Below are positions 39,043 to 49,122 of a stretch of DNA of 64,000 bases, in pieces. This DNA comes from an uncultured Rhodospirillales bacterium. GTDB lineage: Bacteria > Pseudomonadota > Alphaproteobacteria > Acetobacterales > Acetobacteraceae. Location: NCBI GenBank assembly GCA_903823665.1, contig CAIJTR010000109.1, positions 1-64,000 of the forward strand, read 5' to 3'. Under the pieces are notes generated by a model, which was given only the letters and a program-made list of their open reading frames with translations, was not told the DNA's origin and ran no database searches. A program made the translations under genes and the position numbers. Within the stretch, counting starts at the first letter, position 1. The number at the start of each line of letters is the position of its first letter.

Positions 39043-41154
39043 TCAAGCGCGAAGCGTTTGCGAGTCCCGGCCAACCTCGTCGCGTTGCGACTGGCGAAGC
39101 GCCAGCAGCCCGTCAATCACCGCCACGAGCTCGGCACGGCCAACGGGCTTGCGCACGAAACTCACCAGATCATCGCGCTCCAGCAGATCAGGCAGCCGCA
39201 CGGTCATAAACCCGCTGATGAAAAGCAACGGCAAGGTGGGATCTTTCGCCCGTGCCCTGGCCCCCAACGTCCATCCGTTATCACCGTCTTTCAGCACAAC
39301 GTCCGTCACGATGATGTCCACCCGAGGACCGAGCAGAGCGAGTGCGTGCTCGACCGTGCCTGCCTCCTGCACGGCAAAGCCCTCCAGCCGCAACAGACGC
39401 GCGATGCTGGCGCGCACGGTGTCGTTGTCGTCCACCAGGAGAACGGACATCACCCGCGCCTTTTCCGGCGGCGCTGCCAGAGCCGCCGGTACAAGCGGCA
39501 GACTGACGGTGCGTGCCGGACGACTTGGCTCCATCGGCAACAGAACGCTGGCCCGCATTCCCAGCCCCGGCTCGCTCACCAGTTGCAACATCCCGCCGGA
39601 CTGCTGCGCAAATCCGCGCGCCGCCGACAGTCCCAGGCCGAGATGATGGCCTGCCGCCTTGGTGGAAAAGCCCGGCTCCATCGCCTGCTCCAGCAATGCC
39701 GCCGGCATCCCCTGCCCCACATCGTCAACAACAATGGCCAGCATTGTGCGACCACCTTCCGTCACCGTCGTGATCTCCAGGCCGATTTCGCCGCGCGGAT
39801 CAGACGCATCGGCCGCATTGCTCAACAACACGCCAACACAGCCAAGCAATCCACGCGGATCAACCGTCACCCAACATTCCGGCTCGTCACCGGCAAAGCT
39901 CAGACTCTGTTGCGGTTGCAGCCATTCTTGAAGCTGCGCGGCATGGTCGCGTAACCAGACAGACACATTGATCACCTGCGGCTGCAGCAACATCCGCTGG
40001 GCATACGCGGTCAAAAGCTGAGACAATTCCGAACCCTGCCCCGCCGCCTCCAGCATAGACCGGCTCACCGCAACCACATTCTCATCGTGCGGATGCAGCG
40101 CGCGAACCGTCTCGGCGTCCAGCGAGACCATCGTCAGCAAATTGTTGATCTCGTGCGCAATGCCAGAGGCCAGCCGTTGCATCCTCAGTGAGGTCGTCTG
40201 TCCTGGAGGGGTCAAAGCCAAGCGAGACAACGCCGCGCCCGCCAACTCAGCAGGCCCGCGCTTATCACGCCGATAAAGCACCAGCCCAAGCAACAGCAGC
40301 ACCAGCGACAACAGGCCCAATGTCACCGCCTCAATAATGTCATTGAGAGCGCGGGGCCGCGGCATCAAACCGGCGTTCATCACCACGCTGGCGGGCCAGC
40401 CACCAAGCTTGCGCAGCATGAACCGATGCTCGCCATCATCAAGCCGAACACGCACGGTACGGTCCGTCTCGGGCCGTAATGCGTGGCTTGGAACCAACGC
40501 CGAGGTCACTGCAGGATCCACCGAGCGGTCTGACAACAGCATACCGTCATCCGTCAGCAGCCAGCTTCGTCCGATCGACGCACCTGCACTCGGAAGGTCG
40601 CGCTCACGCGTGAGAAACGTCACCAGCGCCGGATCTGTTCCACCAATTGCACTGGTCACACCGATCAGCATCGGCGTTTTCTGCAAATCCGCCGAACGCC
40701 CAAGCTGCGGCAGTTCCGGAACGCTTGCGCCAATGGGAACAATCAACTCGCCCAACATGGCCGGAATCGCACCGTTCGGACGGGCCTGGGCGGTTATGCG
40801 CCCCTGCTTGTCAGAGATCACAATGTTCCACAAACGCGGATTGTCTCGGCAGAGTTCATCGATCAGCGCGGCCCGGTGATCAGCCGGAACCGCCTCGATC
40901 ATCCGCTCAAACGCCACCTGCTCAGCGAACAAAGCAGAGATTTGTTCCGCCAGCCGGTCCCGTGCCTCCCGTAGAAGCACACTGCGCGACGTCCCCACCG
41001 ACGGCATTCCAACGATGACGACACTTCCCGCCACGGTGGCAAAGAAAGCCGCCAGAACCAAGCAGAGCACAGCCCACCCGCCAAACCGCCACCGAAACAA
41101 CGACATTCGCCACGTTTCGGTGTCCGGCTGGAGAGATGGCGATGCGTCAGGCAC
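39043..41154 (-). CDS. Hybrid sensor histidine kinase with C-terminal receiver domain
   Basis: A 703-residue inner-membrane signalling protein. One membrane segment is near residues 24-50, a large periplasmic sensor follows to about residue 275, and a second membrane segment is at about 278-300. The phospho-acceptor His334 is in SGIAHEINNLLT. The ATP-binding domain has LLSNAADA, VDDVGQGM and HHLGLGLSAARG. A receiver domain at about 565-690 carries Asp618 in IIVTDVVLKDGD. No separate partner regulator gene is adjacent. The start is GTG, with an alternative ATG 16 codons in (41106). It sits between infC and ffh. Confidence 0.9.
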   Translation of the reverse strand: MPDASPSLQPDTETWRMSLFRWRFGGWAVLCLVLAAFFATVAGSVVIVGMPSVGTSRSVLLREARDRLAEQISALFAEQVAFERMIEAVPADHRAALIDELCRDNPRLWNIVISDKQGRITAQARPNGAIPAMLGELIVPIGASVPELPQLGRSADLQKTPMLIGVTSAIGGTDPALVTFLTRERDLPSAGASIGRSWLLTDDGMLLSDRSVDPAVTSALVPSHALRPETDRTVRVRLDDGEHRFMLRKLGGWPASVVMNAGLMPRPRALNDIIEAVTLGLLSLVLLLLGLVLYRRDKRGPAELAGAALSRLALTPPGQTTSLRMQRLASGIAHEINNLLTMVSLDAETVRALHPHDENVVAVSRSMLEAAGQGSELSQLLTAYAQRMLLQPQVINVSVWLRDHAAQLQEWLQPQQSLSFAGDEPECWVTVDPRGLLGCVGVLLSNAADASDPRGEIGLEITTVTEGGRTMLAIVVDDVGQGMPAALLEQAMEPGFSTKAAGHHLGLGLSAARGFAQQSGGMLQLVSEPGLGMRASVLLPMEPSRPARTVSLPLVPAALAAPPEKARVMSVLLVDDNDTVRASIARLLRLEGFAVQEAGTVEHALALLGPRVDIIVTDVVLKDGDNGWTLGARARAKDPTLPLLFISGFMTVRLPDLLERDDLVSFVRKPVGRAELVAVIDGLLALRQSQRDEVGRDSQTLRA

Positions 41155-41172
41155 TACACCCCCACCCCTATA

Positions 41173-41709
41173 TTATTTTGGATTGAGAACCATCACCATC
41201 TGACGGTTTTCCATCTTCGGCATCTGCTCCACCTTCGTGGCCAGATCCATGTCGGCGCGTATCCGCTCCAACACCTTGATGCCGAGATCCTGGTGCGCCA
41301 TTTCACGACCGCGGAAGCGCAGTGTGACTTTCACCTTGTCGCCCTCATCGATGAACGACTTCATGGCGCGCAGCTTCACCTGATAATCATTCTCGTCAAT
41401 GTTCGGGCGAACCTTGACCTCTTTGATCTCGATGACCTTCTGCTTCTTCTTCGCCTCGTTCTTCTTTTTCTGCTGCTCGTATTTGAACTTGCCGAAATCA
41501 AGGATCTTCACCACCGGTGGCTCAGCGTTCGGGCTGATTTCCAGCAGATCAAGGCCGACGCTGTAGGCACGCAGCAGCGCGTCACGCGCCGTCATCACGC
41601 CTTGCATTTCGCCGTCTTCGTCGATCAGACGCACCTGCGCTGCGCGGATTTCTTCATTCACTCGGGGTCCGTCGCGGTTCGGCGAGGCGGGTTGCGGTGG
41701 TCTGGCTAT
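41173..41709 (-). CDS. infC: Translation initiation factor IF-3, ATA start
   Basis: IF-3 keeps subunits apart and checks the start codon and initiator tRNA. The ordinary reading begins at GTG ([14 protein letters not shown]), but the frame continues upstream as [15 protein letters not shown], the usual alphaproteobacterial IF-3 lead. It reaches an ATA at 41709-41707 with AGGAG exactly 6 bases ahead. Autoregulation of infC through a rare start codon is known in E. coli (AUU). The C-terminal ribosome-binding domain ([16 protein letters not shown]) is intact, 178 residues in all. Confidence 0.95.
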   Translation of the reverse strand: MARPPQPASPNRDGPRVNEEIRAAQVRLIDEDGEMQGVMTARDALLRAYSVGLDLLEISPNAEPPVVKILDFGKFKYEQQKKKNEAKKKQKVIEIKEVKVRPNIDENDYQVKLRAMKSFIDEGDKVKVTLRFRGREMAHQDLGIKVLERIRADMDLATKVEQMPKMENRQMVMVLNPK

Positions 41710-41780
41710 GGTGGTCTCCTGTGGACGTTACGAAATTTTTGGCACGTCGAGCGCAGTTGTGCCCGTCTGGCGTGGCCGGA

Positions 41781-43715
41781 TCAAGCAAACTCATTTGTCA
41801 TATCGGGAGGCGTGGCCTCAGCTGCAATGCGCGCCACCGCTTCATCGAGCGACAACGTCTCTTGCGCCTCCACACCCAGCCTGCGCAGCGCCACCGTCCG
41901 CGTCTCAGCCTCCTTGCGGCCAACCACGGCGATCACCGGCACGTGCTGCACACTGTGCTCACGTATCTTGGCGTTGATCTTGCTGTTGGCGGTGTCGGTC
42001 ACAACCGTCAATCCCGCCGCCTTCAACGCCGCCGATACCTCATGCGCATAGTCGTCCGCATCCGAGACGATGGTCACCACCGCCACCTGCACCGGAGCCA
42101 GCCAGAGAGGGAAACGTCCAGCATATTGCTCGATCAGAATGCCGAGAAAACGCTCGAAACTGCCCAGAATCGCACGATGCAGCATCACCGGGCGATGCCG
42201 CGCGCCATCCTCGCCGACATATTCCGCATCCAGCCGCTCCGGCAGCACGAAATCCACCTGCAACGTGCCGCACTGCCAGTCACGCCCAATGGCGTCACGC
42301 AGCACAAATTCCAGCTTCGGGCCATAAAACGCGCCCTCCCCCGGATTGAGCTCGTATTCCACGCCTGCAATCGCGCACGCCTCTTTCAACGCGCCCTCCG
42401 CCCGATCCCACGTCTCATCGGACCCTGCCCGCTTCTCCGGCCGGTCCGAAAACTTCACGCGGAAGCTCTCAAACCCGAAATCGCGATAGACCGAAGACAG
42501 CAACTCCACAAACCGCACCGTCTCATCGGCAATCTGCGCCTCAGTGCAGAAGATATGCGCATCATCCTGGGTGAACGCCCGCACCCGCATGATGCCGTGC
42601 AGCGCGCCCGAAGGCTCATAACGGTGGCACGCACCGAACTCGGCCATGCGCAACGGCAACTCACGATAGCTACGCAGGCCCTGGCGGAAGATCAGCACAT
42701 GGCACGGGCAGTTCATCGGCTTCAGGGCGAGGGTTTTGTCCTCCTCGGCCACCATCGCCTGGAACATGTTCTCGCGATACTTCTCCCAGTGGCCCGAAGC
42801 CTCCCACAGCGCCCGATCCACCAGCTGAGGGGTTTTCACCTCCTCATAACCGCCGGCTTCCAAGCGACGACGCATATAGGCCTCGGCGGTGCGGTAAATC
42901 TTCCAGCCCTTCGGATGCCAGAACACACTGCCTGGCGCTTCCTCCTGCAGATGGAACAGCCCCATCTCGCGGCCAATGCGGCGATGGTCGCGCTTCTCGG
43001 CCTCCTCCAGCATCTTCAGATAGGCATCAAGTTCCTTCTGATCGCGCCATGCCGTGCCGTAAATCCGCTGCAGCATCGCGTTGCGGTGATCGCCGCGCCA
43101 ATAGGCACCCGCCACCTTCATCAGCTTGAACGCGGTGCCCACGTCGCCGGTCGAGCGCATATGCGGGCCACGACACAGATCGATCCAGTCACCCTGGCTG
43201 TAGAAGGTGATGGTCTGATCTTCACCGAGATCACGCACCAGCTCCGCCTTGTACCCCTCACCCTTCGCCTCGAAGAACGCAATCGCGTCATTGCGATCCC
43301 GCACGCTGCGCACGAACGGTGCCCCGCGCGCCACAATCTCGCGCATTTTCGCTTCAATGGCCGTGAAATCCGCCGTGGTGAAAGGCTCGTTGCGGGCGAA
43401 ATCGTAATAGAAGCCGTTCTCGATCGACGGCCCGATCGTCACCTGGGTGCCGGGGAACAACTCCTGCACCGCCTCGGCCAGCACGTGTGCTGTGTCGTGC
43501 CGGATCAACTCCAGCGCGTCCTCGTCACGCCGGGTGACAAACACCACCCGCGCATCCTCGGCAATCTCAGTCGACAGATCAACGAGCCTACCGTCGAGCT
43601 TCATGGCGAGTGCCGCCTTGGCGAGACCGGGGCCGATGGACGCGGCCACCGTCGTGCCCGTCACCGGCGCGTCGAAGCTGCGCTGGGAACCGTCGGGCAG
43701 GGTGATGGCGGGCAT
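41781..43715 (-). CDS. thrS: Threonyl-tRNA synthetase
   Basis: Charges tRNA-Thr and edits mischarged serine. The 644-residue protein has a TGS domain at the N-terminus, an editing domain ([15 protein letters not shown]), and a class II catalytic core with zinc ligands in [23 protein letters not shown] and [13 protein letters not shown]. The C-terminal anticodon-binding part includes [11 protein letters not shown]. The ATG at 43715 follows GAGAGGACGAT. It lies 71 bases upstream of the infC start, a common pair. Confidence 0.96.
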   Translation of the reverse strand: MPAITLPDGSQRSFDAPVTGTTVAASIGPGLAKAALAMKLDGRLVDLSTEIAEDARVVFVTRRDEDALELIRHDTAHVLAEAVQELFPGTQVTIGPSIENGFYYDFARNEPFTTADFTAIEAKMREIVARGAPFVRSVRDRNDAIAFFEAKGEGYKAELVRDLGEDQTITFYSQGDWIDLCRGPHMRSTGDVGTAFKLMKVAGAYWRGDHRNAMLQRIYGTAWRDQKELDAYLKMLEEAEKRDHRRIGREMGLFHLQEEAPGSVFWHPKGWKIYRTAEAYMRRRLEAGGYEEVKTPQLVDRALWEASGHWEKYRENMFQAMVAEEDKTLALKPMNCPCHVLIFRQGLRSYRELPLRMAEFGACHRYEPSGALHGIMRVRAFTQDDAHIFCTEAQIADETVRFVELLSSVYRDFGFESFRVKFSDRPEKRAGSDETWDRAEGALKEACAIAGVEYELNPGEGAFYGPKLEFVLRDAIGRDWQCGTLQVDFVLPERLDAEYVGEDGARHRPVMLHRAILGSFERFLGILIEQYAGRFPLWLAPVQVAVVTIVSDADDYAHEVSAALKAAGLTVVTDTANSKINAKIREHSVQHVPVIAVVGRKEAETRTVALRRLGVEAQETLSLDEAVARIAAEATPPDMTNEFA

Positions 43716-43752
43716 ATCGTCCTCTCTGGAAATCCGGGAGCGTTCTATGCCG

Positions 43753-44661
43753 TTACGGCAGCGCTTCCACAACCCTTGCAACCGGGAGGTCTGCCAGGAG
43801 TTTCTCGCGCAGAACAACAGGCCATTCGCCAGCAGGCCCGCGCGGTGCGGTCATCGACGGCTCACTGTCGCCTGAGAACAACACAACGCACGGGCAGCCA
43901 ACGCTCGCCGCAATATGCATCGGCCCAGTGTCGTTGCCGATCGCCAACGCCGCCCGCGCCGCCACCGCGAACACCTGCGGCAGCGAGGTCCGCCCCACCA
44001 AATCCACCGCCTGCGGACACGCCGCCCGGATCACCGCCACTAGATCAGCCTCAGACGCCGCCCCGATCACCACAGGCGTCAGCCCACGCCGTATCAGCTC
44101 CAGCGCCAGTTCAGCGAAATGCGCCACCGGCCAACGCTTCGCCGGGCGAGACGGTGCCGCCCCCGGCACCAGCAATGCGAAACGCTCGGGCAGCGCCGGG
44201 ACAGCCGTGTCAGTTAGCCAACCCAAATCGGGGCGCGGAAACTCCTGCACCCCCGCAATCTCCAACTGATCCCGCTGCCGCTCGATGGTGTGCATCGTCT
44301 CCCGCTTCGGATCGCTCTGCGGATGAGAGCACCCAGCTGAGATCCCCGACCACGGCGGACGGCCCGCCAGCGAGAAATAAGTCTTTGAGCGGCCAGAGGT
44401 TTGCAGATCATAAACAAAGTCATAGCCGCGCAACTGACCCGACAGACGATGCAACGCCTTCAACTGCCACCAGCTCGGCTTGTCATCCACCAGCACGTGA
44501 TCAAACCACGGCGATGCCTGCATCAACTTGGCAAACGGGGCGGTCGTCAGAAGCGAGATATCCGCATCCGGATGATGCTCCCGAATGGCGGCAAACGGCC
44601 CGAACGACAGCACCATGTCACCCAGCGCGCCGTGCCGGATCACCAGGATGCGGGCAATCAC
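43753..44661 (-). CDS. Glycosyltransferase family 9 (heptosyltransferase-like)
   Basis: A 302-residue enzyme that transfers a sugar, usually heptose, to lipopolysaccharide core. The start [19 protein letters not shown] is the family motif, then [19 protein letters not shown] and [27 protein letters not shown]. The exact acceptor is unknown. The ATG overlaps the GT4 stop (ATGA), so the two transferases form one unit before thrS. Confidence 0.9.
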   Translation of the reverse strand: MIARILVIRHGALGDMVLSFGPFAAIREHHPDADISLLTTAPFAKLMQASPWFDHVLVDDKPSWWQLKALHRLSGQLRGYDFVYDLQTSGRSKTYFSLAGRPPWSGISAGCSHPQSDPKRETMHTIERQRDQLEIAGVQEFPRPDLGWLTDTAVPALPERFALLVPGAAPSRPAKRWPVAHFAELALELIRRGLTPVVIGAASEADLVAVIRAACPQAVDLVGRTSLPQVFAVAARAALAIGNDTGPMHIAASVGCPCVVLFSGDSEPSMTAPRGPAGEWPVVLREKLLADLPVARVVEALP

Positions 44662-45806
44662 CCGAGCAACTCGCGATACACGTCCAACGTCGCCGCCTGC
44701 ATCGCCGCCACCGTGTAGTGCTCAATCACCGAGGCCCGCGCCGCCTCGCCAATGGTCATGCGATCCTCCGCAGGCAGGCTCAGCACGTAATCAAGCCCCG
44801 CCGCCAGCTCATCCGCATCCCCCGGCGTCACCCGCCAGCCCGTCACATTGTGCTCGATGGTCTCCACCGCCCCGCCATGATCGGTCGCAATCACCATCGC
44901 CTGCATCGCCTGCGCCTCTACCACAACGCGTCCGAACGCCTCCGGGTCGGTGGACGCATTGACCACCACATCGGCCAGCCGCAACGCCGCCGGCATATCA
45001 TCGCAATGCCCCACAATCCGCAGACGGCTGGACAAGCCCAGCCGCTCCGCCTGCGCCGTCAACTCCGCCACGTAGCTGTCCCGCCCCTGCGCATCTCCCA
45101 CCAGCACGGCGCACACATCCTGATTGACCATCCGCGCGAGTGCGTCGATCAGCACGCCCTGGCCTTTCCAGCGCGTGATCCGGCCCGGCAGCAGCACCAC
45201 CGGCTGCCCATCCTCCAGCCGCCACGCCCGCGAAAGCCGCATCATCCGCGCCGGCGTCACATTGTCCGGGTCGAACATCGCAGGGTCCGCCCCGCGATAG
45301 ATCACCCGGATGATCGCAGGGTCCACATGATGGCGCGTCTTGATCAGCTCAGCGATGAAATGGCTGATCGCAATCACCCGATCCCCGCTCGCCATTACCG
45401 CGTTATACCGCCGCTTGAACCAGATGCCTTCGTTGTAAGCACCATGGTAGGTCGTAACAAAACGAACCCCTGTCCGCCGTGCCGCAATCTTCGCCGACCA
45501 TGCCGGAGCGCGGGACCGTGCATGCACGATATCGACCTTCTGTTCCCGGATCACGCGCGTGAGCTTCGCAGCGTTAGCAAGGATTTTGCGCGGGCTTTTG
45601 GTGTTCAGCGGCAGCAGAATGTTGCGCCCACCGGCGCGCTCCACATTCGAAGCCAATCTGCCCCCAGCACTCGCCACCAGCGCCTGCCCGCCCGCCAGCG
45701 CAATCGCCTGCGTGATCTCCACCGTACCGCGCTCCACACCGCCCCCGCCCAGGGCTGGAAGCACTTGCAAAACCACGGGATACGCATCGTCTGGGTTGGA
45801 AGCCAT
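44658..45806 (-). CDS. Glycosyltransferase family 4
   Basis: A 382-residue transferase with two Rossmann-like halves. LPALGGGGVERGTVEI starts the acceptor half. The donor half has VVLLPGRITRWKGQGVLIDA and the E-x7-E region DPEAFGRVVVEAQAMQ. It likely adds a sugar to LPS core or capsule together with the adjacent heptosyltransferase-like enzyme. The frame runs upstream to 46004, but MASNPDD at 45806 is the plausible start and avoids the divergent hydrolase gene. Confidence 0.9.
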   Translation of the reverse strand: MASNPDDAYPVVLQVLPALGGGGVERGTVEITQAIALAGGQALVASAGGRLASNVERAGGRNILLPLNTKSPRKILANAAKLTRVIREQKVDIVHARSRAPAWSAKIAARRTGVRFVTTYHGAYNEGIWFKRRYNAVMASGDRVIAISHFIAELIKTRHHVDPAIIRVIYRGADPAMFDPDNVTPARMMRLSRAWRLEDGQPVVLLPGRITRWKGQGVLIDALARMVNQDVCAVLVGDAQGRDSYVAELTAQAERLGLSSRLRIVGHCDDMPAALRLADVVVNASTDPEAFGRVVVEAQAMQAMVIATDHGGAVETIEHNVTGWRVTPGDADELAAGLDYVLSLPAEDRMTIGEAARASVIEHYTVAAMQAATLDVYRELLG

Positions 45807-45850
45807 GACCCGGCTATACCATGCACAACCAGGATTGAAAGATTTGCACC

Positions 45851-46612
45851 ATGAGACGATCAGACCGGCTTGACCGTGGAGACGGCGTGGCCCTGGCATT
45901 CGCCCATTTGCCCGGCAGCGCGCCCACCATCGTGTTTCTCCCTGGCTTTCGCAGCGACATGCAGGGCTCCAAGGCCTTGTTTCTGCGCGAACACTGCGCA
46001 GCACGCGGCCAGGCCATGCTCCGCCTCGACTATTCAGGCCACGGCGAGAGCGGCGGTGCCTTCACCGATGGCAGCATCGGGCAATGGACAGAAGACGCGG
46101 CCCGCGTCATCGACGCCCGAGTCGGCGGTGACATGATCCTCATAGGCTCCTCCATGGGCGGCTGGATCGCGCTGCTGCTCGCCCTTCGCTTTGGCCCCCG
46201 CGTGGCAGGCCTGATCGGCATCGCCGCCGCCCCCGATTTCACCGAGAACCTGATGTGGGACAGCATGATGCCCGCCGAACGCGACGCCCTGATGCGGGAC
46301 GGCTCGATCAGCACGCCAAGCCAATACGGCGAGCCAATGGTCATCACCCGTCATCTGATCGAGGAAGGCCGCAGCCACCTCCTCCTCGCCGAGCCCATCG
46401 CCCTGCATTGCCCCATCCGCCTGCTGCAAGGCCAGCTCGACCCGGACGTGCCGTGGGAAACCGCCCTGAAGCTCTCCGACGCGCTGGAGACAGACAATGT
46501 GCAGACCACCCTCATCAAAGACGGCGATCACCGCCTGTCCCGGCCCGAGGATATGGCCCTATTGGGCCGCACCCTCGACGCGCTCCTCAGCGAGTATCCC
46601 GGCGAGGCCTGA
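45851..46612 (+). CDS. Alpha/beta hydrolase
   Basis: A 253-residue hydrolase. The nucleophile elbow is LIGSSMGGWIALL, the acid is in QGQLDPDVPW, and the histidine is in KDGDHRLSR near the C-terminus. FLPGFRSDMQGSKA holds the oxyanion region. The sequence resembles the ABHD10-like acyl hydrolases. The substrate is unknown. Its 3' end overlaps the convergent epimerase-like gene by 54 bases. Confidence 0.88.
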   Translation: MRRSDRLDRGDGVALAFAHLPGSAPTIVFLPGFRSDMQGSKALFLREHCAARGQAMLRLDYSGHGESGGAFTDGSIGQWTEDAARVIDARVGGDMILIGSSMGGWIALLLALRFGPRVAGLIGIAAAPDFTENLMWDSMMPAERDALMRDGSISTPSQYGEPMVITRHLIEEGRSHLLLAEPIALHCPIRLLQGQLDPDVPWETALKLSDALETDNVQTTLIKDGDHRLSRPEDMALLGRTLDALLSEYPGEA

Positions 46613-47434
46613 GCGGTAATCTGGGTAGCGCCAGCGATACCCCAGCCGCTCCTGCGTCAGCTTGGACGACACTTTGCGATTATCCGCCCAAAAACTGCGC
46701 GCCATCTCGCCCATACTCCCGACCGCATCGGCATAGGCGATGGCGGGCGGTGCGGGCATACCCAACAGCCGCGCCGCCTCCTCGATCACCACCGCACTTT
46801 CCTCAGGCTTGTCGTCGGCCAGATGCAGCACCCGCACGCACGGCCCATGCGCCTGCCCCATCGCCGCCAGCACCGCGCCTGCAATGTCATCGCGGTGAAT
46901 ACGTCCGAACGCATGCCCCGGCTTGATCACCCGGCGCGACTTCCCGCTCCGAATATCGTCCAGCACCGAGCGGCCCGGCCCATAAATCCCAGCCACGCGA
47001 AACAGATCAACCGCTATATGTCCGCCGAGTGATGCCCATTGCTGCTCCGCCGCCACCCGCCGACGGCCACGCTCGGCACGCGGATGCACCGGCGTCTCCT
47101 CATCCACCCACTCACCGCCCCGGTCGCCATAAACCCCTGTGGTGGAGAGATAACCGGCCCATCGCAGCGCCGCCGAGTCGCGAAACACGGCGTTGTATCG
47201 CAACAGCACCGGATCGCCGTCTTCACCCGGCGGCGCCGTCGCCAGCACATGGGTGGCATGTGCCAGCGCAGCACCCGCCGCATCGAATCCAACCATCGCT
47301 ATGCCGTCCGGGGGGCGCGCGCCGCCTGGGTCCCGGCTCGTGGCCGAAACCTGCATCCCCGCCGCCAGCGCCGCCCGCGCCACCGCCGTGCCTGAGTAGC
47401 CCAGGCCGCATATCACCAATCTCCGGTCCTGCAT
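46559..47434 (-). CDS. NAD(P)-dependent epimerase/dehydratase-like protein (YeeZ type)
   Basis: A 291-residue extended short-chain dehydrogenase. The nucleotide-binding start is LVICGLGYSGTAVARAALA, then STTGVYGDRGGEWVDEETP, FRVAGIYGPGRSVLDDIR and FGRIHRDDIAGAVLAAM, as in YeeZ-like proteins of unknown substrate. The ATG at 47434 fits the fold start. The C-terminus (PDYRSGLAGILAEER) runs 54 bases into the convergent hydrolase. Confidence 0.85.
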   Translation of the reverse strand: MQDRRLVICGLGYSGTAVARAALAAGMQVSATSRDPGGARPPDGIAMVGFDAAGAALAHATHVLATAPPGEDGDPVLLRYNAVFRDSAALRWAGYLSTTGVYGDRGGEWVDEETPVHPRAERGRRRVAAEQQWASLGGHIAVDLFRVAGIYGPGRSVLDDIRSGKSRRVIKPGHAFGRIHRDDIAGAVLAAMGQAHGPCVRVLHLADDKPEESAVVIEEAARLLGMPAPPAIAYADAVGSMGEMARSFWADNRKVSSKLTQERLGYRWRYPDYRSGLAGILAEERVEGAAQ

Positions 47435-47481
47435 GGCTTTGTTTGCCCCTCCGTCATCGGACAGACTACACTCCATCAGCC

Positions 47482-48321
47482 ATGAAAACGCGACACGCGA
47501 TCATCGGCGGGGCGGTCCTGCTGGCGCTGGTCGCCGCCGCTGGCCTCAGCTGGATGCAATTCGGCATGCCGTCATCTGACGACAGCGAAGCAGTGACCGA
47601 TGATGTCCCGTTGCCGCTCCCCCCGGTGCCACCGCGCATCGCCGAGGGCCATGACTACGAGCAATGCCTCTCCATGCTCACCACCGATCCATCCGGTGCC
47701 GCCAATTTCGCCGAAGCCTGGGAAGCCACCGGCGGCGGCGATGGCGCCACGCATTGCCTGGGTCTTGCAACCGTTGCCATCGGTGATCCGGAAACCGGGG
47801 CCGGCATTTTGGAAAAGCTCGCCGCCACCAGCAAAGGCACCGCCGTCGGCCGCGCCACGCTTTACGGGCAGGCCAATCAGGCGTGGCTGTTCGCCAACCG
47901 GCCAGACCAAGCCTTCACCGCCGCCACCAAGGCGCTCGCCCTGTCACCCGATGACCCCGACCTGCTGGTTGACCGCGCAGTGGCTGGTGATCTGCTCGAA
48001 CGCTATCAGGACGTGGTGGACGATCTCACCGCGGCCCTTGATCTCGATCCGCATCGCACCGACGCCTACACCTATCGCGGCACCGCATGGCGTCATCTCG
48101 GCTACCCCGAGCTTGCGCGCGACGACATCGACCGCGCCCTCGCCCTTGATCCAGACATGCCCGAAGCCCTGCTCGAACGCGGCATTCTCCGCCAGCTGCG
48201 CCAAGACTGGCGCGGGGCCCGCAGCGACTGGGAACGCGCCGCCGCTTTGGCACCTGACAGCCCCACCGCCGACCTCGCCCAGCAAAACCTGGCATTGCTA
48301 GAGGCCGGGCCGGTTCGCTAA
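47482..48321 (+). CDS. TPR repeat protein with N-terminal membrane anchor
   Basis: A 279-residue protein. A hydrophobic segment at about residues 7-27 (IIGGAVLLALVAAAGLSW) probably anchors it in the membrane with the rest in the periplasm. A short acidic/Pro linker follows. The C-terminal half has TPR-like helices, including RPDQAFTAATKALALSPDDP and RTDAYTYRGTAWRHLGYPELA. The partner is unknown. Its last bases overlap the stop of the convergent thiD. Confidence 0.82.
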   Translation: MKTRHAIIGGAVLLALVAAAGLSWMQFGMPSSDDSEAVTDDVPLPLPPVPPRIAEGHDYEQCLSMLTTDPSGAANFAEAWEATGGGDGATHCLGLATVAIGDPETGAGILEKLAATSKGTAVGRATLYGQANQAWLFANRPDQAFTAATKALALSPDDPDLLVDRAVAGDLLERYQDVVDDLTAALDLDPHRTDAYTYRGTAWRHLGYPELARDDIDRALALDPDMPEALLERGILRQLRQDWRGARSDWERAAALAPDSPTADLAQQNLALLEAGPVR

Positions 48322-49118
48322 CTCACAAGCGTCACCGCATGATTGAGCGGCCCGTGCCCCCCGCCATATCCTGGTGCCGTCTCAATCGCCATCCGCACAT
48401 AATCCCGCGCCCGCGTCACGGCGTCTGCGAGCGCCATCTGCTGCGCCAGCCCGACAGCGACAGCGCTTGAAAGCGTGCAGCCAGTGCCATGCGTGTGCCG
48501 CGTTGCAATCCGCTGCGAGCGAAATGCTGTGATCTCGCCGTCCACCGCCAGCAGATCCACCAGCGCATCCCCCGGTAAGTGCCCGCCCTTCAGCAACACC
48601 GCCCGTGCACCTTGGCCAAGCAAAACGCCCACCGCCGCGCGCATCGACGGCTCATCGGTGATCGGCATACCCGTCAGCAGCTCCGCCTCCGGCAGATTGG
48701 GCGTGATCAGCGCCGCCAGTGGAAACAGCCGCGCACGCAGACGCGCCACTGCCTCAATGGCAAGCAGACTCGCCCCACCCTTGGCCACCATCACCGGATC
48801 GAGCACCAACGGCAGACCTTGCGCGCCATCCGCGAGCACATCGGCCACCACATCCACGGTCGCCACATCACCGAGCATACCGATCTTGATGGCGTCCGCG
48901 CCGATATCGGCCAAACACAGCCGCATCTGCTGGGCGATGAACGCGGGCGGCACCGGCATCACGCCATGCACACCATGCGTGTCCTGCGCCGTCAGCGCCG
49001 TGATCGCCGTCATCGCGTAACCACCCAGCGCCGTCACTGTCTTGATATCGGCCTGAACGCCAGCACCGCCGCCACTGTCCGAGCCGGCCACCACCAGCAC
49101 CCGGCCGCGCATCTGCAT
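48318..49118 (-). CDS. thiD: Hydroxymethylpyrimidine/phosphomethylpyrimidine kinase
   Basis: Phosphorylates HMP and HMP-P for thiamine synthesis. The 266-residue protein has VLVVAGSDSGGGAGVQADIKT at the start and the catalytic HTHGTGCTLSSAVAVGL near the C-terminus, with KIGMLGD and LDPVMVAKGG between. I start at ATG 49118. An ATG two codons later is possible. It follows glmM and no other thi gene is in the window. Confidence 0.94.
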   Translation of the reverse strand: MQMRGRVLVVAGSDSGGGAGVQADIKTVTALGGYAMTAITALTAQDTHGVHGVMPVPPAFIAQQMRLCLADIGADAIKIGMLGDVATVDVVADVLADGAQGLPLVLDPVMVAKGGASLLAIEAVARLRARLFPLAALITPNLPEAELLTGMPITDEPSMRAAVGVLLGQGARAVLLKGGHLPGDALVDLLAVDGEITAFRSQRIATRHTHGTGCTLSSAVAVGLAQQMALADAVTRARDYVRMAIETAPGYGGGHGPLNHAVTLVS

Positions 49119-49122
49119 CAAG

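Noticed and set aside
41697-45854. Long plus-strand open frame of 1385 codons opposite thrS and the glycosyltransferases
   Set aside because: It is antisense to three well-supported genes, its composition is Arg/His/Pro-rich low-complexity, and it has no family motif. High GC leaves such frames open by chance.
47029-47481. Upstream extension of the TPR gene
   Set aside because: The extra sequence is antisense to the epimerase-like gene and Pro-rich. The membrane segment starts right after ATG 47482.
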